A stretch of DNA of 64,000 nt from Shouchella tritolerans (GTDB lineage: Bacteria > Bacillota > Bacilli > Bacillales > Bacillaceae_D). Shown piece after piece: positions 49,904 through 59,118 of the stretch. The notes under the pieces are model-generated. The model had not been told where the DNA came from, ran no database searches, and saw nothing but the letters and a program-made list of their open reading frames with translations. A program made the position numbers and the translations under genes. Positions within the stretch are counted from its first letter, which is position 1. Every line of letters begins with the position of its first letter. The DNA lies in assembly GCF_025770735.1 (NCBI RefSeq), contig NZ_JAODPB010000002.1:496001-560000 (forward strand), written 5' to 3'.

Positions 49904-51769
49904 ATGGAACTTCGCGACAAGTTGAAAACGAGCTTAATCGTTGGAGACGGGGCAATGGGCACGCTTTTATACGAGCAAGGTTTTGATTTATGTTACGAAG
50001 AATTAAACCTTTCCCAGCCTGACGCCGTTTACAATGTGCATCGATCGTATATTGAGGCAGGTGCGAAACTGCTGCAAACCAATACGTATGCAGCAAATGC
50101 CGTCAAACTTGAAAAATATGGATTGAACGAACATGTTGAAGAAATCAACAGCGCCGCCGTCAGCATTGCCAAAAAAGCGATTGGCAACGATGAACAGCTT
50201 GCATTAGTTGGCACGATCGGCGGGATTCGCGGGTTTCTCCATGAAGATACGGAAAACAAGGCGATTACAGCTGCTTTACTTGAACAAATAACAGCCCTCT
50301 TAGAAGCAGGCGTTGACGGGTTATTGTTTGAAACGTTTTATGATTTTGAAGAGGCAAAAGAAGCAGTAGCGCTGGCAAGGCGGCTTACAGACAAAGCGAT
50401 TATTATGAACGTGTCGATGGGCGATATCGGCGTCTTAAATGGCGGCATTCCCCTCGGTGATGCGCTCGAGCGACTCCATCAATTAGGAGCAGACGTTTTA
50501 GGAATCAATTGCCGCATGGGTCCTTATCATATGCTCCGCTCTTTGGAACAGCTTGAATTATCGTCAGCTTTCCCACTTGCTTGCTATCCGAATGCCAGTT
50601 TGCCAGGTTACCGGGACGGACGCTTTGTTTATGCTTCCAATACCGATTACTTTTATGAAATGACAGGGGCGTTTATTGAACAAGGCGTCCATTTGATTGG
50701 CGGCTGCTGCGGCACAACGCCAGGACATATCGCTGCGATCGCCAAAGCTGTCGAAATGAACAAGCCGAAAACGCGCTCGCTCGTTGTCAGACGGCCAAGC
50801 CAACTTCAGGAGGAAGCACCAGGAAGAGGAGAGCGGCTCAATGAGCCGTTGGACCTATTGGCAAGGCGCAAACAAACGATAATTGTTGAACTTGATCCTC
50901 CGAAAAAATTAACGATTACGAAATTTATGGAAGGAGCCAAAGCGTTAAAAGAGGCAGGGGTAGATGCGTTAACGCTTGCCGACAATTCTCTTGCCAACCC
51001 TCGTATTGACAACCAAACGTTGGCGATGTTAGTAAGGGAACAGCTAGGATTACGTAGCCTTGTCCACTTAACATGCCGTGACCGTAACTTGATTGGCATG
51101 CAATCACACTTAATGGGGTTGCATCTAGCGGAGCTTCATGATTTGCTTGTGATCACTGGAGACCCAAGCAAGATTGGTGATTTTCCTGGAGCGACCTCCG
51201 TATATGATGTATCTTCGTTAAAATTGTTGCCTTTAATTAAGCAAATGAATGAAGGGATTTCATTCTCTGGAAACTCCCTTGGCAGTAGAACATCTTTTTC
51301 GACGGCGGCAGCGTTTAATCCCCATGTTAAGCATCTTGACAAAGCAGTACGGCGTCTAGAAAAGAAAATCGAAGCTGGCGCAGATTATTTTCTGACGCAG
51401 CCCATTTTTGATGAAAAGCAATTTGAAGAATTGTATAAAGCAACGAAGCACTTGCCTGTGCCAATTTTCGTTGGCATTATGCCGTTAACAAGCAGCCGCA
51501 ATGCGGAGTTTCTTCATAATGAAGTGCCAGGAATGACACTGAGCGATGAGACAAGAGCACGGATGGCCGCATGTGGAAACGACAAAGAAAAAGCCGAGCA
51601 AGAGGGCTTGCAAATCGCGATGGAGCTGGCCGAAGCAGCTAGTACTTATTTTAATGGCTTGTATTTAGTAACACCGTTTTTACGTTATGAGTTAACTGCA
51701 GCGCTTGCCAATCATTGCCGAGCGGTAGCGAATCCAACTAACAACACGATGGAAGGCGAGCGAATATGA
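49904..51769 (+). CDS. yitJ: Homocysteine S-methyltransferase / methylenetetrahydrofolate reductase fusion (YitJ)
   Basis: A 621-residue two-domain protein. Residues about 1-295 are a homocysteine S-methyltransferase with the zinc Cys pair in LIGGCCGTTPGH and an upstream GINCRMG Cys. Residues about 320-610 are a MetF-like reductase (IVELDPPKKLTITKFMEGAK, LTCRDRNLIGMQSHLMGL, ITGDPSKIGD, YFLTQPIFDEKQFEELYKAT). It can therefore supply methyltetrahydrofolate for MetH. The order with metI and metH suggests one methionine-synthesis operon; it overlaps metH by four bases. Confidence 0.93.
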   Translation: MELRDKLKTSLIVGDGAMGTLLYEQGFDLCYEELNLSQPDAVYNVHRSYIEAGAKLLQTNTYAANAVKLEKYGLNEHVEEINSAAVSIAKKAIGNDEQLALVGTIGGIRGFLHEDTENKAITAALLEQITALLEAGVDGLLFETFYDFEEAKEAVALARRLTDKAIIMNVSMGDIGVLNGGIPLGDALERLHQLGADVLGINCRMGPYHMLRSLEQLELSSAFPLACYPNASLPGYRDGRFVYASNTDYFYEMTGAFIEQGVHLIGGCCGTTPGHIAAIAKAVEMNKPKTRSLVVRRPSQLQEEAPGRGERLNEPLDLLARRKQTIIVELDPPKKLTITKFMEGAKALKEAGVDALTLADNSLANPRIDNQTLAMLVREQLGLRSLVHLTCRDRNLIGMQSHLMGLHLAELHDLLVITGDPSKIGDFPGATSVYDVSSLKLLPLIKQMNEGISFSGNSLGSRTSFSTAAAFNPHVKHLDKAVRRLEKKIEAGADYFLTQPIFDEKQFEELYKATKHLPVPIFVGIMPLTSSRNAEFLHNEVPGMTLSDETRARMAACGNDKEKAEQEGLQIAMELAEAASTYFNGLYLVTPFLRYELTAALANHCRAVANPTNNTMEGERI

Positions 51770-54700
51770 CAGAATCTCTATTTGAAAAGCAGTTAAAGCA
51801 ATCGATCCTTGTGCTAGACGGAGCAATGGGGACGATGTTGCAAGAAGCGAACTTGACCGCAGCCGATTTTGGTGGGGAAGCATATGAAGGCTGCAATGAA
51901 TATTTAAATCAAACAGCGCCCCATATTGTATCTGAAATTTATAAAAAATATTTAGAGGCAGGGGCAGACATTATTTCCACCAATACGTTCGGCTCAACGA
52001 GCATCGTTCTTGCCGATTACGGCCTTGCCCATTTAGCCTATGATCTTAGCAAGGAAGCAGCTCGACTAGCACGAATGGAGGCTGATCACGCTTCAAAATC
52101 GGGAAAACCTCGTTTTGTTGCTGGAGCGATGGGTCCGACGACAAAGTCATTGTCTGTAACAGGAGGGACTACATTCCATGAACTAACCGAAGCGTACGAA
52201 GAACAAGCGCGCGCTTTAATTGACGGGGGCTGTGACGTTTTGTTGCTGGAAACAAGCCAAGATATGCGCAATGTTAAAGCAGCGTATCTAGGAATGAGCG
52301 AGGCATTTAGACGTACCGGCCGGAGATTACCGCTAATGGTGTCAGGGACGATTGAACCGATGGGCACGACGTTGGCGGGACAGACGGTGGAGGCTTTTTA
52401 TTTGTCGCTTGAACATATGAAGCCAGCGGTTGTCGGCTTAAATTGCGCGACTGGGCCGGAGTTCATGCGTGATTACATTCGCTCTCTCGCAGAACTTGCT
52501 GAAACGAATGTGAGCTGTTACCCAAATGCTGGGTTGCCTGATGAAGATGGTGTCTACCACGAGACGCCAGATTCGCTCGTGAAAAAACTTGAAGGATTTG
52601 CCGCCAAAGGTTGGCTAAATGTGGTTGGCGGCTGCTGCGGCACGACCCCTGCCCACATTAAAAAAATGGTTGAAGTAATCAAGAAGTATCCGCCTCGCAA
52701 GGCAAAAACACGTCAAACCCATGCTGTATCAGGGATTGAACCGTTGTTGTATGACGACTCGATGCGACCGCTTTTTGTTGGAGAACGTACAAATGTGATT
52801 GGCTCACGGAAATTTAAGCGCCTGATTGAAGAAGGGGAGTATGAACAAGCGTCGGAAATCGCTAGAGCTCAAGTGAAGCGTGGGGCACACGTCATAGATA
52901 TTTGCTTAGCAGATCCAGATCGGAATGAGCGAGAGGACATGGCTGCTTTTCTGAACTATGTGGTTAACAAAGTCAAAGTGCCGCTAATGATTGATTCTAC
53001 CGATGAAGCTGTCATAGAACGAGCGCTTACCTATTCCCAAGGGAAGGCAATTATTAACTCCATCAACTTAGAAGATGGCGAAGAGCGGTTTGCCGCAGTG
53101 CTGCCACTCGTGAAAAAATATGGCGCTGCCATTGTAGTGGGAACAATTGATGAAACAGGCATGGCTGTTACAGCAGAAAGGAAATTGGCCGTTGCGAAGC
53201 GGTCGTATAAGCTGTTAACCGAAAAATACAACATTCCCCCTCATGACATCATTTTTGATCCGCTTGTGTTTCCTGTAGGAACAGGAGATGAACAATACAT
53301 CGGCTCGGCAGCAGCAACTGTCGAAGGGATTGCCCTTATAAAAAAAGAGCTGCCCCAATGCTTAACGATTTTAGGAGTCTCGAATGTCTCCTTTGGTCTT
53401 CCTCCAGTTGGACGTGAAGTATTAAACGCAGTCTTTTTGTATCATTGTACGCAAGCAGGACTTGATTATGCAATTGTCAATACCGAAAAGCTAGAACGTT
53501 ACGCGAGCATTCCTGAGGAGGAGAAACAGCTAGCCGATCGGCTGTTGTTTCAAACCAACGATGCCCATTTGGCCGCGTTTACTGCTTTTTATCGCGGGAA
53601 GAAAACCGAGAAAAAAGTCGAGTATGCAAACATGTCTTTAGACGAGAGGCTCGCTGCCTATATTGTCGAAGGGACAAAAGAACGACTTGAGACAGACTTA
53701 GCCGAAGCTTTGCGTCTGTATGACACGCCGCTTGCCATTATAAATGGACCGCTGATGGCGGGCATGGATGAAGTTGGCCGGTTGTTTAACGCCAATGAAT
53801 TAATCGTTGCAGAAGTGTTGCAAAGTGCAGAAGTCATGAAAGCGGCGGTTGCTTATCTCGAACCACATATGGAAAAAAGCGAACAAGAACAAGGGAAAGG
53901 CAAGATCTTGCTTGCGACGGTTAAGGGAGATGTTCATGACATCGGCAAAAATCTTGTCGACATTATTTTGAGCAATAATGGCTTCTCTATCGTCAATTTA
54001 GGGATTAAAGTTACCTCTAATGAATTGTTAGAGGCAATTAAAAAAGAACAGCCAACAGCGATTGGGTTGTCAGGGTTGCTTGTTAAGTCCGCCCAGCAAA
54101 TGGTGTTAACTGCGCAAGACTTACGGCAACAACATGTGGACATCCCGATTCTTGTTGGTGGCGCCGCTTTAACGAAAAAATTTACGGATACACGGATTGC
54201 TCCTGAATACGAAGGATTAGTCGTTTATGCAAAAGATGCAATGAACGGTTTGGAACTTGCCAATCGTCTTACAACTTCAGAAGGACGAGATGAACTTACA
54301 CGTGAGCTGGCCACGGCAAGACAACAAAAAGCGGAGTTTAACGAGCAGCGAAAAACGAAAGCGCCGACGCTTACTAAGAGGGCAAAGTCGGATATCGCCC
54401 ATCATCACGCTGTCTTTGAACCAACGGACCTTGATGAGCATATGATCCGCGATTATAAAATCGACCATATTTACCCATATGTCAATATGCAAATGCTTCT
54501 TGGCCGTCATCTTGGCATCAAAGGGAAAGTGAGCCGCCTGCTTGCTGAAAAAGACCAACGCACTACTAGGCTAAAAGCGCAAGTCGATGCTTTTTTCCAA
54601 GAGGCGAAGACGAAGAAAACGTTACAGGCGAATGCGATGTACCGTTTCTTTCCTGCAAATGCCGATGGCGATGATTTAGTGATTTTTGATCCTTATGACG

Positions 54701-55212
54701 TTGGCCGTGAGCTAGAACGCTTTGCTTTTCCCCGGCAACCCCACGCTCCGTTCTTGTGCTTAGCAGATTATGTCCGTCCTTTTGGCGAAGGGACCGATTA
54801 TGTTGGGTTTTTAGCGGTTACCGCTGGAGCTGGAGTGCGCGAGGCAGCAGAGGCGGCAAAAGCAAAAGGTGATTATTTGTATAGCCATTTGATCCAAGCT
54901 GCTGCATTAGAAACAGCTGAGGGGTTGGCGGAACGTGTTCACGAGCAAATGCGTGATCGTTGGGGGTTTCCAGATGGTGCTGATTTTACAATGAGCGACC
55001 GTTTTGCAGCGAAGTACCAAGGCATTCGTGTATCGTTTGGCTATCCCGCCTGTCCAAATTTAGAAGATCAAGCCAAGCTGTTTCAATTGCTTCGTCCAGA
55101 AAAAATTGGTATGGAATTGACCGATGGGTACATGATGGAACCAGAAGCATCTGTCACTGCGCTTGTATTTTCTCACCCTGAAGCCCGTTATTTTAATGTG
55201 GCGAGCTTATAA
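51766..55212 (+). CDS. metH: Cobalamin-dependent methionine synthase
   Basis: Transfers the methyl group of 5-methyltetrahydrofolate to homocysteine via methylcobalamin. All four modules of the 1148-residue protein are visible: homocysteine domain (zinc Cys in GLNCATG and VVGGCCGTTP, about residues 1-310), pterin domain (FVGERTNVIGSRKFKRL, about 340-600), cobalamin domain (cap near 640-730, KGDVHDIGKNLVD with the axial His near 724), and the SAM-binding reactivation domain (about 880-1148, with VSFGYPACPNLEDQ). Needs cobalamin, which links it to btuC-btuD-pduO. Regulation is by the SAM riboswitch upstream of metI. Confidence 0.97.
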   Translation: MTESLFEKQLKQSILVLDGAMGTMLQEANLTAADFGGEAYEGCNEYLNQTAPHIVSEIYKKYLEAGADIISTNTFGSTSIVLADYGLAHLAYDLSKEAARLARMEADHASKSGKPRFVAGAMGPTTKSLSVTGGTTFHELTEAYEEQARALIDGGCDVLLLETSQDMRNVKAAYLGMSEAFRRTGRRLPLMVSGTIEPMGTTLAGQTVEAFYLSLEHMKPAVVGLNCATGPEFMRDYIRSLAELAETNVSCYPNAGLPDEDGVYHETPDSLVKKLEGFAAKGWLNVVGGCCGTTPAHIKKMVEVIKKYPPRKAKTRQTHAVSGIEPLLYDDSMRPLFVGERTNVIGSRKFKRLIEEGEYEQASEIARAQVKRGAHVIDICLADPDRNEREDMAAFLNYVVNKVKVPLMIDSTDEAVIERALTYSQGKAIINSINLEDGEERFAAVLPLVKKYGAAIVVGTIDETGMAVTAERKLAVAKRSYKLLTEKYNIPPHDIIFDPLVFPVGTGDEQYIGSAAATVEGIALIKKELPQCLTILGVSNVSFGLPPVGREVLNAVFLYHCTQAGLDYAIVNTEKLERYASIPEEEKQLADRLLFQTNDAHLAAFTAFYRGKKTEKKVEYANMSLDERLAAYIVEGTKERLETDLAEALRLYDTPLAIINGPLMAGMDEVGRLFNANELIVAEVLQSAEVMKAAVAYLEPHMEKSEQEQGKGKILLATVKGDVHDIGKNLVDIILSNNGFSIVNLGIKVTSNELLEAIKKEQPTAIGLSGLLVKSAQQMVLTAQDLRQQHVDIPILVGGAALTKKFTDTRIAPEYEGLVVYAKDAMNGLELANRLTTSEGRDELTRELATARQQKAEFNEQRKTKAPTLTKRAKSDIAHHHAVFEPTDLDEHMIRDYKIDHIYPYVNMQMLLGRHLGIKGKVSRLLAEKDQRTTRLKAQVDAFFQEAKTKKTLQANAMYRFFPANADGDDLVIFDPYDVGRELERFAFPRQPHAPFLCLADYVRPFGEGTDYVGFLAVTAGAGVREAAEAAKAKGDYLYSHLIQAAALETAEGLAERVHEQMRDRWGFPDGADFTMSDRFAAKYQGIRVSFGYPACPNLEDQAKLFQLLRPEKIGMELTDGYMMEPEASVTALVFSHPEARYFNVASL

Positions 55213-55213
55213 G

Positions 55214-55256
55214 AAAACAGACGCAAATGAGCGAAAGCGATTTGCGTCTGTTTTTT
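55214..55256 (+). terminator. Terminator of the met operon
   Basis: AAAACAGACGCAAAT pairs perfectly with ATTTGCGTCTGTTTT around an 11-base loop, then TTG. Confidence 0.92.
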
Positions 55257-55339
55257 GTGCATAAAAACACCCCAGCAAAACAAAGACTAGCAGTAGACCA
55301 ATTTCCCCACTATAAGTGGGCATAAGGAGGAACGAATAT

Positions 55340-56233
55340 ATGTTTCGAACAAAGCGAATCGCTCGGTGCCTTCTAGGTGCAATTTTAGCGTTTGCGGTTC
55401 TTTTTTTTAACAACGAAATGGTTGATGCCTTTAGTGACCAAGTCATTCAAAAAGGGGCGACAGGCGACGATGTCGTCGAATTGCAATCTCGTTTGCAGTA
55501 TGTAGGGTATTATAATGGAAAAATTGACGGTGTTTTCGGTTGGGGGACGTACTGGGCTGTGCGGCATTACCAGTACGAATATGGGCTTGAAATTGATGGG
55601 TTGGTTGGAGACGACATGAAAGCAAAGCTGGCAAGCACAACCGATTATGATAAAGCATTTGTGACAAAAGCACTGAACGAGGGCAGGAAGTTTTCCCACT
55701 ATGGCGGTACATCGAAAGACATCCAGAAAGGGCCAAAAGGTTCTGCAGACAAGCAAGGCAAACAAAAAAAGGAAGCAGGAAAGGGTGGCGAGACACAGCA
55801 GCCAGCTCCGGATCAGCCTGATACTGGAAATGAACAAGAACCAATTATCGAAAAAGCAAACAATGTGCCTTCAGGCTATTCATCAAATGATATTCAACTG
55901 ATGGCTCAGGCAGTGTATGGCGAGGCCCGTGGTGAGCCTTATGAAGGACAAGTCGCGGTGGCAGCAGTGATTGTCAACCGTCTAAATTCGGCGACTTTCC
56001 CAGATACAGTCGCTGGAGTCATATATGAAGACCGCGCTTTTACGGCGGTAGCTGATGGGCAAATCAATTTAGGCACAGATGAAACGGCAAGGCAAGCTGT
56101 GCTTGATGCGTTAAATGGGCAAGACCCGACCAACAATGCGCTTTATTATTTCAATCCAGATACAGCGACATCAGGATGGATTTGGTCACGGCCACAAATT
56201 AAGCGGATTGGCAAACATATTTTCTGCTATTAA
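55340..56233 (+). CDS. sleB: Spore cortex-lytic enzyme SleB
   Basis: Lytic transglycosylase that degrades spore cortex during germination. The 297-residue protein has a signal peptide (about 1-30), a PG-binding domain (about 36-95, with DDVVELQSRLQYVGYYNGKI), a charged linker (about 110-180, rich in Gly, Lys and Gln) and the catalytic Hydrolase_2 domain with Glu in VYGEARGEPYEGQVAVAAV and NNALYYFNPDTATSGWIW. The ATG at 55340 lies behind ATAAGGAGG. A small CCCAC/GTGGG hairpin lies at 55306-55320. A TGCATA at 55258-55263 might be part of a sigma-G promoter, weakly supported. Confidence 0.95.
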   Translation: MFRTKRIARCLLGAILAFAVLFFNNEMVDAFSDQVIQKGATGDDVVELQSRLQYVGYYNGKIDGVFGWGTYWAVRHYQYEYGLEIDGLVGDDMKAKLASTTDYDKAFVTKALNEGRKFSHYGGTSKDIQKGPKGSADKQGKQKKEAGKGGETQQPAPDQPDTGNEQEPIIEKANNVPSGYSSNDIQLMAQAVYGEARGEPYEGQVAVAAVIVNRLNSATFPDTVAGVIYEDRAFTAVADGQINLGTDETARQAVLDALNGQDPTNNALYYFNPDTATSGWIWSRPQIKRIGKHIFCY

Positions 56234-56251
56234 AACGGAGGTGCTATTTGC

Positions 56252-57595
56252 ATGTTTCGCAATCTTTTAATCGCTGCTTTGGCTGTTGCAGTAGTAGGCA
56301 CAGGCGTTTGGGGCTACCAGCAAAAGCAAGAAAAAGACCAGCTGCAAATTACAGCGAACAATACGTATCAGCGGGCATTTCATGATTTGACTTACCATAT
56401 TGACCAAATTGAAGACGAGCTTGGCAAGACACTTGCGATGAACACACAAAGGCAATTGACGCCTTCACTGGCTGATGTTTGGCGGGTGACGAGCCTTGCT
56501 GAGAAAAGTTTGGCTGAACTGCCTGTTCAAGAGTTAAATATGGACGACACGGAAAAATATTTGTTTAAAATCGGCGATTTTGCCTACCGTACATCTGTCC
56601 GTGACTTAAACAACGAGCCGCTTACGGACAAAGAATATGAGACATTGGCCCAATTGTACGAGCAAGCTAGTTCTATTAGGGAATCAATGAGAAAAACACA
56701 GGCAACTGTTATGCAAGGAGACATGCAATGGCTGGCTCAAAATGATGAACAGCAAGAAAACGAGCCATCCCAATCATCGGTTGCAGGCCACTTTGAAAGA
56801 TTAAATAAATCGGTTCAAGGTTTTAGCGAAGTAGAATGGGGTGCAACGGATTCAGCTATCCGCAACTTAAATGGTGAGTTGAAAGAGGCGCTGGCAGGAA
56901 AAGAAAAGATTTCAAAAGAGGAAGCAAAGCAACGGGCGCTTGATTATTTAAAATTAGGCGAAGGCACGAGCGTGCAAATCAACGACTCACCAAAAGCACT
57001 AGAATATCCAGCTTATTCTCTTTTAATTGATGACCCTGATAACCAAGCCCACTATGACATGGATATGAGCGTTGAAGGTGGCGAACCGATTTGGTTTATG
57101 CAAGACCGGCAAATCGATAAAGCGAAAATCAGTTTGAATGAAGCGGTCAATAAAGCGCAGAGCTTTCTCGAACGTGGTGGCAAAGAAGGCATGCAGCTTG
57201 TTGAAAGCACGCAATACGACAACATCGGCGTCCTCGAATTCGCCTATGTCCAAGACGGAGTACGCATATACCCGGATAACGTCATGATTGAAGTGGCTTT
57301 AGATGACGGGGACGTTATATCCTATGTCGGACGTGGCCATCTGATCCACCATCAAGAAGACAGGCAAATCCCAGAACCAAAATTGACGAAAGAAGAGGCG
57401 CAAACCAAAGTCAATAAACATGTCGAAATTCAAGAAGACCATCTTGCCGTTATTGAAAATGACATTAATGAAGAAGTGTTTGTTTATGAATTTTACGGAA
57501 CGAGAGATAACGACACATACCGAATTTTCATTAATGCGTTGACAGGCGAAGAAGAAAAAGTCGAACGAATGAAGGATTCAGAACCAGAATATTAA
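56252..57595 (+). CDS. ypeB: Germination protein YpeB
   Basis: Partner that stabilises and localises SleB in the dormant spore. The 447-residue protein has an N-terminal helix (about 5-22) and then a helical region followed by three PepSY-like repeats; repeats are recognisable as KISKEEAKQRALDYLKLGEG, KISLNEAVNKAQSFLERGG and KLTKEEAQTKVNKHVEI. It lies 18 bases after sleB, the invariant pair in Bacillus. A terminator follows the stop. Confidence 0.95.
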   Translation: MFRNLLIAALAVAVVGTGVWGYQQKQEKDQLQITANNTYQRAFHDLTYHIDQIEDELGKTLAMNTQRQLTPSLADVWRVTSLAEKSLAELPVQELNMDDTEKYLFKIGDFAYRTSVRDLNNEPLTDKEYETLAQLYEQASSIRESMRKTQATVMQGDMQWLAQNDEQQENEPSQSSVAGHFERLNKSVQGFSEVEWGATDSAIRNLNGELKEALAGKEKISKEEAKQRALDYLKLGEGTSVQINDSPKALEYPAYSLLIDDPDNQAHYDMDMSVEGGEPIWFMQDRQIDKAKISLNEAVNKAQSFLERGGKEGMQLVESTQYDNIGVLEFAYVQDGVRIYPDNVMIEVALDDGDVISYVGRGHLIHHQEDRQIPEPKLTKEEAQTKVNKHVEIQEDHLAVIENDINEEVFVYEFYGTRDNDTYRIFINALTGEEEKVERMKDSEPEY

Positions 57596-57599
57596 TTCA

Positions 57600-57629
57600 G
57601 AAGGCTCTCGAAAAGGGGAGCCTTTTTTT
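57600..57629 (+). terminator. Terminator after ypeB
   Basis: AAGGCTC pairs with GAGCCTT around an intervening loop, then T residues. Confidence 0.85.
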
Positions 57630-57639
57630 CGTCTCGTGC

Positions 57640-57667
57640 TTGCCATTTATGCAAATTATGAGATAAT
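57640..57667 (+). promoter_or_regulatory. Candidate vegetative promoter of cmk
   Basis: TTGCCA (57640-57645) and GATAAT (57662-57667), 16 bases apart, form a promoter directly after the ypeB terminator and about 95 bases before the cmk ATG. The ypfA gene that lies here in B. subtilis is absent. Confidence 0.6.
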
Positions 57668-57761
57668 AAAAAGAAAGATACGGGAAGTGAACGTTAGGAT
57701 TGAAAAGTCTGCTGCTTTGTCGTATCGTAAGAAAGAGAATGCAGGAAAGTGTTGTGAATTT

Positions 57762-58439
57762 ATGGCAAAAGGATTTAATGTGGCAATTGATGGTCCTGCT
57801 GGCGCCGGGAAAAGCACAGTGGCCAAAAAAACAGCTGAAAAGTTAGGCTTTCTATATATTGATACTGGGGCCATGTATCGGGCGATCACCTTTGCGGCGT
57901 TAGCTGAGGGTATTGATTTGCATGATGGGGAAGCGCTCGGCAAGCTCCTAGAGAAGAGCGAGCTGCGTTTGGAGTCATCAAATGAAGGGACGGCTGTTTT
58001 CTGGAACGGCGCTGACATTACGGCTGCGATTCGTACAGCCGAAGTGAACAGCAATGTGTCGCTCGTAGCGAGCCACCGGGAAGTACGGGAAGGCATGACG
58101 GCGATGCAGCAGGAGCTTGCCAAATCGAAAAACGCCGTACTAGACGGACGCGATATTGGGACCCATGTCCTCCCAGATGCCAATGTAAAAGTGTTTTTGA
58201 CTGCTTCAGTCGAAGAACGGGCTCGGCGCCGCCATCTTGAGCAATTGGAAAAAGGGCTCCCGTCGGACTTCGAACAACTAAAAAAAGACATTGCTAAACG
58301 CGATGAATTGGATTCAACCCGAGCGATCGCCCCCCTTAAGCAGGCGGCAGACGCGCAAGTCGTCGACACGACCAGCATGGGAATTGATGAAGTCGTTGAG
58401 GCGATTCTTGATTTAGTAAAGGAGCATTGGCGCCAATGA
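57762..58439 (+). CDS. cmk: Cytidylate kinase
   Basis: Phosphorylates CMP and dCMP using ATP. The 225-residue protein has P-loop GPAGAGKSTVAKK (about 11-23), YIDTGAMYRAITFAALAEG and the DGRDIGTHVLPDANVKVFLT segment. I chose the ATG at 57762, consistent with homologs, because the longer reading would run through the promoter and leader. Its stop overlaps plsC by four bases (ATGA). Confidence 0.95.
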   Translation: MAKGFNVAIDGPAGAGKSTVAKKTAEKLGFLYIDTGAMYRAITFAALAEGIDLHDGEALGKLLEKSELRLESSNEGTAVFWNGADITAAIRTAEVNSNVSLVASHREVREGMTAMQQELAKSKNAVLDGRDIGTHVLPDANVKVFLTASVEERARRRHLEQLEKGLPSDFEQLKKDIAKRDELDSTRAIAPLKQAADAQVVDTTSMGIDEVVEAILDLVKEHWRQ

Positions 58440-59026
58440 CTCTCTATCAATTTGGACAAGCCGTTTGCCGCCTCTACTTAAATGCGCTGTTCAAAGTTCG
58501 TATTTACGGGAAAGAAAACATTCCAGACAAAGGTGCAGTGTTGCTATGTGCAAACCATATTAGCAACAATGATCCGCCTTTGCTAGGTGCCTATATAAAA
58601 CGGCCAGTACGTTACATGGCTAAAAAAGAGCTGTTTAAAGTACCTGTTTTGAAAACGCTGCTGAGAAAACTAGGCGCTTTCCCAGTCAATCGCGCCGGTG
58701 GCGATAAACAATCGCTCCGCACTTCTTTAGATATTTTAAAATCTGGGGACATGGTAGGCATCTTTCCAGAAGGAACGCGCTCTAAAACCGGTGAGATCGG
58801 AAAGGGGCTGTCGGGCGCTGGTTTTTTTGCTTTAAAAAGTAGCGCCCATGTTGTCCCCTGTGCCATTATTGGTCCTTACAAAATGAGGGGCCGTGTTACA
58901 CTCGTTTATGGAAAGCCAATCTCTATGGAAGAGCACCGGGCGAACCGCACTTCAGCAAAGGAAGTCACTGAACTCATCATGGATGAAATTCAAAAGCTGA
59001 AGGATCAATATCAAGATTTATCATAA
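58436..59026 (+). CDS. plsC: 1-acyl-glycerol-3-phosphate acyltransferase PlsC
   Basis: Makes phosphatidic acid by acylating lysophosphatidic acid at the membrane. The 196-residue protein has the HX4D catalytic motif in NHISNNDPP, then FPVNRAGGDK, IFPEGTRSKTGE and VPCAIIGP, all expected of the family. ATG at 58436 overlaps the cmk stop. Confidence 0.92.
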   Translation: MTLYQFGQAVCRLYLNALFKVRIYGKENIPDKGAVLLCANHISNNDPPLLGAYIKRPVRYMAKKELFKVPVLKTLLRKLGAFPVNRAGGDKQSLRTSLDILKSGDMVGIFPEGTRSKTGEIGKGLSGAGFFALKSSAHVVPCAIIGPYKMRGRVTLVYGKPISMEEHRANRTSAKEVTELIMDEIQKLKDQYQDLS

Positions 59027-59118
59027 AACGTCCTTCATTCGTTCTTAGAAACATTGGAGGCTGTTTATAAAAAAACGCAAGATGCCCGGCGTTGCCGGAT
59101 TGAAGGAGGCAAAAGTCA

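Noticed and set aside
57656-58459. A 267-codon open frame opposite cmk on the minus strand
   Set aside because: It is a mirror of the cmk coding frame; cmk has complete kinase motifs, and the antisense product shows only a serine-rich composition without a recognisable domain.
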